Assembly: GCA_002404055.1 (NCBI GenBank)
Contig: DHIZ01000055.1
Coordinates: forward strand, 33,524 to 51,735
Source: Chloroflexi bacterium UBA4733
GTDB lineage: Bacteria > Chloroflexota > UBA4733
Reading direction: 5' to 3'
DNA length: 18,212 nt
The notes beneath the pieces were generated by a model. That model was not told the origin of the DNA. It saw nothing but the letters and a program-made list of their open reading frames with translations, and searched no databases. This document shows positions 1-7,800 of this stretch, in pieces (the first letter of the stretch is position 1; each line of letters starts with the position of its first letter). A program made the translations under genes and the position numbers.

Positions 1-2
1 AA

Positions 3-1325
3 GTTATGGCCACATGCTTAGTAGACCAAGAGTCCCAAGGTGATGGTTATTGGCACCGCTTCTGGAGCGGCGCGGACAGACCTACAATGCGCTACGAACT
101 GCTGGGGGAAGCACTGTCGCACGGCCAATGGAAATGGCAGAAATCCAAGGCTCTGGAGGCGGTGACGAACTACGAGGAGTATCAGAGGCTGGCTAATGGA
201 AGAAGCCTTTACCAGTACTGGTTGGATTCCGGCAAGACCATTAAGTTCATCCGCAAGTCGAAGACTGGGACGGTGGAGAATTGGTATCTCCCTTCCGATG
301 AGAAATTGGCTGATACAGTCTGGGATGATGTCAAGGTCTACGAAAACCAGAAGGACTATCCTACGCAAAAACATGAAGACCTGCTCACTCGGGTTATCAA
401 CTTGGCATCCGACGACGGTGACCTCGTGGCCGACTTCTTCTGTGGCTCCGGCACCACTCTCGCCGTCGCAGAAAAGCTCGGTCGCCGCTGGATTGGCGCG
501 GACCTCAGCCGCTGGGGTGTTCACGTCACGCGCAAGCGACTACTTGGGATCGAAGGAGCCAAGCCCTTCGAGGTCCTCAACCTCGGCAGGTACGAGCGGC
601 AGTACTGGCAGGGCGTCACGTTCGGCGGGCGGGCCAGCCAGGAGGTTGCTGTCTTCCAGTACGTCGCCTTTATCCTCAAGCTCTATGGCGCGGAGCCGCT
701 GGCCGGTCTCCAGCACCTGCACGGCAAGAAGGGGCACGCCGTCGTCCACGTCGGCGCCGTGGATGCGCCGATCACCATCGATGAGATCAATTCCTCGGTG
801 ACGGAGTGCCGCGCTCTGCGGCAGACGGAACTGCACGTGCTGGGCTGGGAGTGGGAGATGGGCCTCTACGACCTCATGACCGCCGAGGCCAAACGGCAGG
901 GCGTCAAGCTGCTGCTGCGCAACATCCCGCGCGAGGTCATGGAGCAGCAGGCGGTGGACCGCGGCGACGTGCGCTTCTTCGAGCTGGCTTACCTCCAGGC
1001 GGACATCGCCTGCCCGGCCAACCGCCAGGCTGCCGTCACGCTGCAGGACTTCGTCCTGCCGAATAGCGACCTGATCCCGCCGGAGGTGCGCGACAAGATC
1101 ACGCGCTGGTCGGACTATATCGACTATTGGGCGGTGGATTGGGACTTCCGCGACGACACCTTCACCCAGGGCTTCGTCGCCTACCGCACGCGCAAGGAGC
1201 GCCGCTTGCCCCTCAGTTCCGACCCGCACGCCTACGCGCAGCCCGGCACGTACAGGCTGCTGGTCAAGGTGGTGGATGTCTTCGGCAACGACACCTCGCA
1301 AGCCTACGACCTGGAGGTGCGATAA
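3..1325 (+). CDS. Site-specific DNA methyltransferase (Type III Mod-like), C-terminal part; 5' end outside window
   Basis: This is the C-terminal part of a beta-class adenine-specific DNA methyltransferase, the modification subunit that pairs with the helicase-nuclease immediately downstream. The frame is open to the window edge. An ATG at 6 exists, but in this class the catalytic DPPY motif lies N-terminal to motif I and no DPPY is present here, so the start is almost certainly upstream. Counting from that ATG, a motif X-like stretch with TQKHEDLL is followed by motif I DFFCGSGTT (about 143-151), the S-adenosylmethionine site. A long C-terminal region (about 180-439) ends in a beta-rich segment (AQPGTYRLLVKVVDVFGN) resembling an Ig-like fold. 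The first ~500 bases look less GC-rich than the rest, which would fit a swapped target-recognition segment. The stop is 3 bases before the res start, so the two are one transcription unit. The MTase class is secure; assignment to Type III rests on the partner. Confidence 0.88.
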   Translation, partial: VMATCLVDQESQGDGYWHRFWSGADRPTMRYELLGEALSHGQWKWQKSKALEAVTNYEEYQRLANGRSLYQYWLDSGKTIKFIRKSKTGTVENWYLPSDEKLADTVWDDVKVYENQKDYPTQKHEDLLTRVINLASDDGDLVADFFCGSGTTLAVAEKLGRRWIGADLSRWGVHVTRKRLLGIEGAKPFEVLNLGRYERQYWQGVTFGGRASQEVAVFQYVAFILKLYGAEPLAGLQHLHGKKGHAVVHVGAVDAPITIDEINSSVTECRALRQTELHVLGWEWEMGLYDLMTAEAKRQGVKLLLRNIPREVMEQQAVDRGDVRFFELAYLQADIACPANRQAAVTLQDFVLPNSDLIPPEVRDKITRWSDYIDYWAVDWDFRDDTFTQGFVAYRTRKERRLPLSSDPHAYAQPGTYRLLVKVVDVFGNDTSQAYDLEVR

Positions 1326-1328
1326 GCC

Positions 1329-4106
1329 ATGCCGCGCAGCGTCGTCCGATACGATAAGGACCTGCCTGAAGTCCCGGAGCGCGAACCCCACCTGCCGCCG
1401 ACTGCCTACCTGCGCCGCACACCCGGCAGCACCGAGGAGTTCGAGGTCGTCGAAGGCCGCCGGCCCAGCAAGCTGCTGCTTGTTAACCAGTTGCGCCTGG
1501 CCGTGGGCGAGTGGCGAGCCGCCGGCTATCCCGGCGCTTCGGACGTCACCAAACGCCTCTTCACCTACTGGTTCGCCGAAGATCATCTCATCGCCAACCG
1601 CCTCTTCCGCTACTACTTCGGCCAGCGAGAGGCCATGGAGACCATCGCCTACCTGACCGAAGTCGCGGGCAACCGCGACGCCAAAGCGTTGGTGGAGGCC
1701 TTCGGTGAGGTCTATTACCCGGTCGGCGCAACGCAGCGCCCCTTCGACGCCGGCATCGCCCACGAAACGATGATGGACGGCACGCGGCGCATTCGCCGCT
1801 ACCTCCCCGAACTGGCCGGCTTCACCGTGCAGGACCTGCCGCTGGAAAACCTGCGCCGCTACGCCTGCAAGATGGCGACTGGCTCCGGTAAGACCGTCGT
1901 CATGGCCATGCTGGTCGCCTGGTCCTACTTCCACAGGCGCATGGTCCCCGGCTCCGACCTCTCCACCAACTTTCTGGTCGTCGCCCCCAACGTCATCGTC
2001 TATCAGCGCCTGGAGAAGGACTTCGAGAGCAACCGCATCTTCCACGACTACCCGCTGATCCCGCCGGAGTGGCAGGGCCAGTGGAGTCTGAAGGTGATCC
2101 GGCCCAGGGAAAGCGCTGAACCGGACCCCGCCGGCACCCTCTTCTTGACCAACATCCATCAGATCTACGAGTCGAAACAGGCGGTGTTCACGCCGGCCAA
2201 CGCCGTCGAAGCCTTGCTCGGTCCCCGCCCTTCCCAGAACCTGGCGTCCCACGAGCGATCCATGCTGGAGCGCATCAAGAGCCTGCCCGATCTGGTCGTC
2301 ATGAACGACGAGGCGCACCACGTCCACGACGAAGACCTGGAGTGGAACAAGACGCTGAGCGGCATCCACCAGGCTTTGCCCGGCGGCCTGGCGCTCTGGC
2401 TGGACTTCTCTGCCACGCCGAAAGACCAGAATGGCTCCTATTTTCCCTGGATCATCTGCGACTACCCGCTGGCCCAGGCCATCGAGGACCGCATCGTCAA
2501 AGCGCCGCTGATCGTCCACCAGGTACGGAAAGATGATCCGGAGCGCGTCACGCCCGGCAACGTGATCGAGGCCTACGGCCCCTGGCTCCTGGCGGCGCTG
2601 TCCCGCTGGCAGCAACACTACGCCACCTACCAGGAGCTGGGCCAGAAGCCGGTGCTCTTCATCATGGCCGAGCGCAACGACCTGGCTGACGCCATCGGGG
2701 CCTGGCTGGTCGCCAATTCCGTGCAGACCGGCCTCAAGCAGAACGAGGTGCTGATCATCCACGTCAAGGAGCGTGGCAAAGAAGCGGGCGAGGTTGCCGA
2801 GCGCGACCTGGACGAGCTGCGCCAGAAAGCTCGCGACATCGATCAGCCGCGCAACCGCATCAAGGTGATCGTCAGCGTACTCATGCTGCGTGAAGGCTGG
2901 GATGTCCGCAACGTCACCGTCGTGCTCGGCCTGCGGCCGTTCACCGCCAGCGCCAAGATCCTGCCGGAGCAGGCGGTCGGGCGCGGCCTGCGCCTGATGC
3001 TCGGGATCAGCCCGGATCGCACCCAGACGCTGGAAGTGATGGGCACGGCGGCTTTCGAGAACTTCGTCCGCGAACTGGAGGCGGAAGGCGTCGGCGTCCA
3101 GACGACTTCAACCCCGCCCGCGCCGCCGGTCAAGATCGCGCCCGTCCTGGAGAAGCTGGCCTACGATGTGGCCATTCCGCTGACCCGCCCGGTGTTCGAG
3201 CGCAACTACACGCGACTGAGCGACCTCGATCCCACGCGGCTGGAGCCGCTCTACGAGCAGCCGGAGCTGCCGGAGCCGCTGCGGCTGCGCATGGAGTTCG
3301 TCGTCACCGAGACCGGCGTCCACCAGATGGACATTGCCTACGGGACGCCGCCGCTGGCGCAGCAGCTCCTGTCCTCGATCACCAACAAGGTCGTCGGCGA
3401 AGCCCACCTGAACGGCCAGTTCGCCCGGCTCTACCCGCTGGTGCGTGGCTACGTCGCCACCCGCTGCTTCGGCCAGGCGGTCGATCTCGAGGATGAGGAG
3501 GTCCGTTCCTTCTTGCACCAAATGCTGGTGCAGGAAGCGATTGCCAGGTATCTGGCGCGGCAGATCGGCGTCCTCACCGCCGAGCGGCGCCCCGTCCAGT
3601 TCAGTAACCAGGGCTTTCGACTGTCCCAGACCAGTCCCTTCACCTGGCGGCGCAACCTGCCGCTACTCGTCTGCCGGAAGACCGTCTTCAACCTGGTCGC
3701 CACCTACAACAGCTTTGAGAAAACCTTCGCCCAGTTCCTGGACCGCATTCCGGATATCGCACGCTTCGGCTCACTCGGTTCGACGGAGCAGGAGACGACC
3801 GGGAACTTCTACGTGAGCTACCTCAAGCCCAGCGGCGCGCTCGGCCTCTACTATCCCGACTGGGTGGCAGTACAGAGTACGCCGAAGGGCGAGGTCAACT
3901 GGATCATCGAGACCAAGGGCCGCGTCTGGGACGGCACCGAGAACAAGGACGCGGCCATCAGCTACTGGTGCGAGCAGGTCTCCGGTCAGACCGCTGCATC
4001 CTGGCGCTACGTGCGCGTGAACCAAACGGATTTTGGCGGCGGGCAGTTCCCGTCATTTGCGGAACTGCTGGTTGCCTTGGCGGAGGTACCGCAAGCTACG
4101 TGGTGA
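1329..4106 (+). CDS. Type III restriction enzyme Res-like subunit: DEAD/DEAH helicase with C-terminal PD-(D/E)XK nuclease
   Basis: This 925-residue protein is an ATP-dependent helicase/translocase joined to a nuclease, the restriction partner of the upstream methyltransferase. Visible motifs are Walker A ATGSGKT with Lys188, Walker B DEAH at 327-330, an SAT-like motif III (FSATP), motif V-like REGWDVRNV, and motif VI QAVGRGLR with the arginines near 552-555. The C-terminus has a PD-(D/E)XK signature: PD with Asp844, then ETK with Glu861 and Lys863, matching the nuclease of Type III Res proteins. Length is normal for the family (about 900-1000). The ATG lies 3 bases after the methyltransferase stop, so translational coupling is likely and no separate promoter is evident. 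Proteins of this build are often annotated simply as DEAD/DEAH helicase or restriction endonuclease. All motifs look intact, so I expect an active enzyme. Confidence 0.92.
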   Translation: MPRSVVRYDKDLPEVPEREPHLPPTAYLRRTPGSTEEFEVVEGRRPSKLLLVNQLRLAVGEWRAAGYPGASDVTKRLFTYWFAEDHLIANRLFRYYFGQREAMETIAYLTEVAGNRDAKALVEAFGEVYYPVGATQRPFDAGIAHETMMDGTRRIRRYLPELAGFTVQDLPLENLRRYACKMATGSGKTVVMAMLVAWSYFHRRMVPGSDLSTNFLVVAPNVIVYQRLEKDFESNRIFHDYPLIPPEWQGQWSLKVIRPRESAEPDPAGTLFLTNIHQIYESKQAVFTPANAVEALLGPRPSQNLASHERSMLERIKSLPDLVVMNDEAHHVHDEDLEWNKTLSGIHQALPGGLALWLDFSATPKDQNGSYFPWIICDYPLAQAIEDRIVKAPLIVHQVRKDDPERVTPGNVIEAYGPWLLAALSRWQQHYATYQELGQKPVLFIMAERNDLADAIGAWLVANSVQTGLKQNEVLIIHVKERGKEAGEVAERDLDELRQKARDIDQPRNRIKVIVSVLMLREGWDVRNVTVVLGLRPFTASAKILPEQAVGRGLRLMLGISPDRTQTLEVMGTAAFENFVRELEAEGVGVQTTSTPPAPPVKIAPVLEKLAYDVAIPLTRPVFERNYTRLSDLDPTRLEPLYEQPELPEPLRLRMEFVVTETGVHQMDIAYGTPPLAQQLLSSITNKVVGEAHLNGQFARLYPLVRGYVATRCFGQAVDLEDEEVRSFLHQMLVQEAIARYLARQIGVLTAERRPVQFSNQGFRLSQTSPFTWRRNLPLLVCRKTVFNLVATYNSFEKTFAQFLDRIPDIARFGSLGSTEQETTGNFYVSYLKPSGALGLYYPDWVAVQSTPKGEVNWIIETKGRVWDGTENKDAAISYWCEQVSGQTAASWRYVRVNQTDFGGGQFPSFAELLVALAEVPQATW

Positions 4107-4175
4107 TCCCGGCCTGCGAGCTCTGTCTGTCGGCAGGTATTCATCCGAGTTCAGGCTAACCTACCGCTTCATCGC

Positions 4176-4203
4176 TTGATTTCGCTAGCGAATGGTTTAC
4201 AAT
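4176..4203 (+). promoter_or_regulatory. Candidate promoter of the brnT-remnant/brnA cassette
   Basis: A -35-like TTGATT (4176-4181) and a -10-like TACAAT (4198-4203) are separated by 16 bp. They match the sigma-70 consensus at 4 of 6 and 5 of 6 positions. The expected transcription start, about 7 bases after the -10 box, falls on the A of the ATG at 4210, which would make the first message leaderless. The region 4107-4209 otherwise contains no gene. A 12-bp palindrome occupies the spacer. Confidence 0.55.
4181..4192. promoter_or_regulatory. Perfect 12-bp palindrome inside the promoter; candidate BrnA operator
   Basis: TTCGCTAGCGAA is a perfect 12-bp palindrome that lies between the -35 and -10 elements (it shares the last T of the -35). 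Ribbon-helix-helix antitoxins such as BrnA repress their own operons by binding short palindromes that overlap the promoter. The placement fits autoregulation by the antitoxin encoded at 4335. Binding itself is inferred. Confidence 0.5.
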
Positions 4204-4209
4204 AGCGGT

Positions 4210-4338
4210 ATGCCAGATATTGTGATGACGCGGCTGGTCTGGGAGGAGCGGAATCTCGCACATATCTGGGAGCGCCATAGGATGACCAAGGCGCTGGTCG
4301 AGGAAGTGTGCTATGGCGACGCGGAGAAGACACGATGA
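4210..4338 (+). pseudogene. Truncated BrnT-family toxin frame (42 codons)
   Basis: The frame encodes 42 residues beginning MPDIVMTRLVWEERN and containing AHIWERHRMTKALVEEV. This matches the N-terminal portion of BrnT-family RNase toxins, which typically run W(D/E)E.N..HI..RHG(V/I)(T/S).EE(V/A). Normal BrnT proteins have about 90 residues. Here the frame stops just after the CYGD turn, so the central sheet and the C-terminal ARR..RRE-type segment are missing. The TGA overlaps the antitoxin start as ATGA, suggesting a deletion that fused the toxin's front end to the antitoxin start while keeping coupling. There is no ribosome binding site, and the predicted transcript would begin at the ATG itself. 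I treat it as a non-toxic remnant. It might still serve as a leader peptide for antitoxin translation or as a shortened partner. Confidence 0.62.
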
Positions 4339-4625
4339 GCGAGACTTTCGGACCGGACTATCCTACCAAAGCGCACGGCAGAATCCCGGCGTTCAACAGC
4401 TACGAGGAAGAGGCGACCTATTGGGACACGCATGACTTCACGGATAAGCTCCCGATTCGCCAGGACAAGGCGCAGGCTTATACAAAACAGATCATGTTTC
4501 GCGTCGACAGCGAATTGGATGGCGAACTCGAAACGATAGCCCGGCAGCGTGGTCTGAAGAAAGCTTCGCTCATCCGTATGGCCTTGAAAGACTGGCTCCG
4601 CGACGAACACCGCGACGCCTCTTGA
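4335..4625 (+). CDS. brnA: BrnA/CopG-family antitoxin (ribbon-helix-helix)
   Basis: This 96-residue protein resembles the CopG/BrnA antitoxin family. The N-terminal half carries the toxin-binding segment (IPAFNSYEEEATYWDTHD, near 22-39), equivalent to the F.SE.EE..FW..HD pattern of these antitoxins. The C-terminal half (about 55-90) forms a ribbon-helix-helix: a beta strand QIMFRVDSEL followed by two helices ending in ALKDWLRDE. It would bind DNA as a dimer of dimers and, in the family, neutralises BrnT and represses its own promoter. The ATG at 4335 overlaps the truncated toxin's stop (ATGA). An in-frame start at 4308 lies inside the toxin frame and is less likely. With the toxin truncated, this may be an orphan antitoxin kept as a regulator. 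Family call is firm; function here is inferred. Confidence 0.75.
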   Translation: MSETFGPDYPTKAHGRIPAFNSYEEEATYWDTHDFTDKLPIRQDKAQAYTKQIMFRVDSELDGELETIARQRGLKKASLIRMALKDWLRDEHRDAS

Positions 4626-4792
4626 GCATCCGCTGGTCGGTGCTCCGCAAGATCGATCGGAGCGGCCAGGTAGAGCAGGGGAATGTCGCCTGTACGCGCT
4701 GCGGCGGTGTCTGGCGGTACATCGTCGGCGGCTATATTGGTGGCCTCGTCCGTCGTTGTCTGCACTGCGGGGCAATCTGGTCGCGGCGCTAA
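4622..4792 (+). CDS. Small zinc-ribbon protein (56 residues)
   Basis: A short frame with two CxxC knuckles is embedded between the antitoxin and the next large gene. Starting from TTG at 4622, which overlaps the antitoxin TGA as TTGA, it gives 56 residues with Cys24-x2-Cys27 (CTRCGG) and Cys46-x2-Cys49 (CLHCG), 18 residues apart. That is the geometry of a small zinc ribbon. Between the pairs is a Gly/aromatic-rich loop (WRYIVGGYIGG), and the tail is basic. An alternative start is GTG at 4640. No clear ribosome binding site is visible for either, so coupling to the antitoxin is the likely mode of translation. I do not recognise a named family. The pairing of two well-formed CxxC turns in an overlapping frame argues for a real gene, perhaps a nucleic-acid-binding accessory of the cassette. 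Confidence 0.52.
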   Translation: MSIRWSVLRKIDRSGQVEQGNVACTRCGGVWRYIVGGYIGGLVRRCLHCGAIWSRR

Positions 4793-4796
4793 AACG

Positions 4797-4819
4797 GCCT
4801 GGCGACAGAAGCGCCAGGC
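4797..4819. terminator. Strong hairpin after the antitoxin/zinc-ribbon cassette
   Basis: GCCTGGCG (4797-4804) and CGCCAGGC (4812-4819) form a perfect 8-bp GC-rich stem with a 7-base loop. It begins 4 bases after the zinc-ribbon stop and ends about 65 bases before the next start. No T-tract follows, so it is not a classical intrinsic terminator. It could stabilise the 3' end or attenuate read-through into the ISP gene. Confidence 0.45.
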
Positions 4820-4883
4820 GGAAGTTCGGTCCTGTTCGTCCCCTGGTGGCTTGCGTAGTACACTCCCCTCCGGAAGGGACAGC

Positions 4884-7800
4884 ATGCAGCCCGTCGAAAC
4901 CTATCTGAGCGCTCTGAGCAACATTCGCGCGTCGGGAGCCGGCGTTGCTGAAACCTCTTATTACAGCCCGCTGGAGCAGTTGCTGACTGCGCTTGGCGCC
5001 ACGTTGACGCCGAAGGTGCATTGCATCATCCACCTGAGGAACGCAGGCGCCGGTATTCCAGACGGGGGCTTCTTCACGCCCGACCAGCTTCGTGGCCCCG
5101 CTGGTGACGACTTCCCGAGTCCGCCGCCGGCGCGCGGTGCGCTGGAGATCAAGTCGCCCAGCGAGGAGGTTGCCGCAGTCGCCCGTGGCGCGCAGGTGGC
5201 CCGCTATGTGGCGCGTTACGGCCAGGTGCTGGTGACGAACTACCGCGACTTTCTGCTCGTTGGGCGCGACAGCGCAGGACAGCCCATCCTGCTGGAACCG
5301 TATCGTCTCGCCGAGAGCGAGGCGACCTTCTGGTCCGCCCTCGCCCTGCCCGGAAGCCTGGCGGCGACGCACGAGGAACGGCTGACCGACTATCTGCGAC
5401 GGGTGCTGGTTCACGCGGCCCCGCTGGAAACTCCTGCCGATGTCGCCTGGGTGCTGGCGTCCTATGCCCGCGATGCCCGAACACGCATCGAACGCGCCGA
5501 GCTGCCGGCGCTGGCGAGCGTGCGAGCGGCGCTCGAATCCAGCCTGGGTCTGACCTTCCAGGGGACGCGAGGCGAGCACTTCTTCCGGTCCACGCTGGTC
5601 CAGACCCTCTTCTACGGCATCTTTTCCGCCTGGGTCCTGTGGAGCAAGAAGCAGCCGCTGGGCCGCGCCGCGGCGCCCTTCGACTGGCGCCTGACGCCGT
5701 GGGAAATCCACGTGCCGATGATCCGTGCGCTCTTCGAGCAGATCGCCATCCCGTCCAAGCTCGGGCCGCTGGGCCTGGTCGAGGTGCTGAATTGGACGGG
5801 CGCGGCGCTGGGCAGGGTCAACCGAGGCGCCTTCTTTGAGCGCTTCGAGGAGGTCCACGCTGTCCAGTACTTCTACGAGCCGTTCCTGGAAGCGTTCGAT
5901 CCGGAACTGCGCAAGCAGTTGGGCGTCTGGTATACGCCGCCGGAGATCGTGCAGTACATGGTCGGCCGCGTGGACACGGTGCTCCGCGAGGAGTTAGGCA
6001 TCCCCGCCGGCCTCGCTGATCCTCGGGTGTACGTGCTCGATCCGTGCTGCGGAACCGGGGCCTACCTCGTGGAGGTGGTGAAGCACATTGCGACGAAGTT
6101 GGAGGCGGGTGGCGGCGACGCGCTGCTGGCGAATGATCTCAAACAGGCCATGCTCAGCCGTGTCTTTGGCTTTGAGATCTTGCCGGCCCCGTTTGTCGTC
6201 GCGCACCTGCAGCTCGGCCTCCTGCTCCAGAACCTTGGCGCGCCGCTCTCCGCCGATGGGAAGGAGCGTCCCAGCGTCTACCTGACGAATGCCCTCACCG
6301 GTTGGGAGGCGGCGACCGGCCCCCAGCAGCATCTGCCTTTCCCCGAGCTGGAAGAGGAACGGGATGCGGCGGAACGGGTCAAGCGCGACGCGCCAATCCT
6401 CGTGATTCTGGGCAATCCTCCCTACAACGGGTTCAGCGGTGTTGCCATCGACGAAGAGCGTGGCCTCACCACGGCCTATCGCACCACGAAGCAGGCGCCG
6501 GCTCCCGAGGGCCAGGGGCTGAACGACCTGTACATCCGCTTCTTTCGCATGGCTGAGCGGCGCATCGTCGAGCGAACAGGCCAGGGGATCGTCTGCTACA
6601 TCTCCAACTACTCCTGGCTGGATGGCCGCTCCTTCACTGGCATGCGCGAACGCTACCTGGAGGTGTTTGATCGGGTCTGGGTTGACAATCTTCACGGCGA
6701 CCGCATCATTTCAGAGTATGCGCCGGATGGCCGAACGAGCGAAACGATATTCGCGATGAAAGGAACCTCGCCAGGGATCAAGATTGGGACTGCGATCAGT
6801 CTGCTCGTCGCCACGAGGTCTCTTTCAACGACCCCTACGAAATGGATATGGTATCGGGACTTGAATCAGGCTCGTGCCGACGAGCGCCGTGCCGCCCTAC
6901 TGGCAAGTGCAAGTGACCCGAAGCTGAATGACCAGTACCAGGCGCTCCAACCAGTGCTGGGTCTAGGCTTGCCATTCAAGCTAGGGCGAGTGAGTGCAAC
7001 CTATCTGGAATGGCCGCTGCTCACGGATCTCCTGCCCACGTCCTTCGCCGGGGTGAAGACCAGCCGGGACGACGTTGTGGTCGACATCGACCGGGATCGC
7101 CTGATCCAGCGGATGCAGCAGTACTTCGATCCGGCGATCAGCCATGCGGACATGCTTCGGATTGCACCGGGAGCGATGGAGAGCACAGCGCGATTCGATG
7201 CGGAGCGCGTCCGCAGCTTTTTGCTCAAGCGTGGATTCAAGCCGGAATACGTTGTTCGCTATTGCTACCGTCCGTTCGATATTCGCTGGCTCTACTGGGA
7301 GCCGGAGACAAAGCTATTGGATGAGAAGCGGACCGAGAGCTTTCCGCACGTGTTTGACGGCAACGTGTGGCTCGAAGCGCGGCAGAAGCAGCCGAAAGAA
7401 GCGTTTGATCGCGGCTACGTCGTTCGAGTGCTCGCCGACAACTTCGGCAACGGTCTCTCCAGTTTCTTCCCGCTCTATCTCGCGCCGTCCACGCGGCGCT
7501 CAACGCTCTTTGACCTGGATGCCGGCAATGGTCCGAGGCCGAACCTGAGCGTCCAGGCGCACAGTTACCTGGAGCGGCTTGCCGTTACCGAACAGGAGCT
7601 GTTCTACCATCTCGTCGCGCTGCTCCATGGGCCGGCCTATCGAACCGAGAATGGCGGCGCCCTGCGGCAAGACTGGCCGCGGCTGCCCCTGCCGGAGTCG
7701 GCGGACCTGCTGCGAGCATCGGCTGCCCTGGGGCGACAGCTTGCTGGATTGCTGGATGGAGAAGCCGCCATCGTCGACGTGCTGTCGTCCCCGTTGGGAC

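Noticed and set aside
540..2762. Minus-strand open frame of 740 codons opposite the Mod and Res genes
   Set aside because: It mirrors the codon periodicity of the plus-strand genes, crosses the boundary of two well-supported genes, and has low-complexity Val/Gly/Gln/Asp composition with no recognisable domain. It is a GC-rich antisense shadow.
4683..4883. 67-codon N-terminal extension of the ISP protein starting at 4683
   Set aside because: The extension is Ser/Ala-rich without family features and overlaps the zinc-ribbon frame and the hairpin. The ATG at 4884 has a good ribosome binding site and begins the conserved region.
4311..5858. Minus-strand open frame of 515 codons opposite the antitoxin, zinc-ribbon and ISP genes
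   Set aside because: Arg/Ala/Gln-rich shadow without motifs. It spans three plus-strand features that have recognisable families or motifs.
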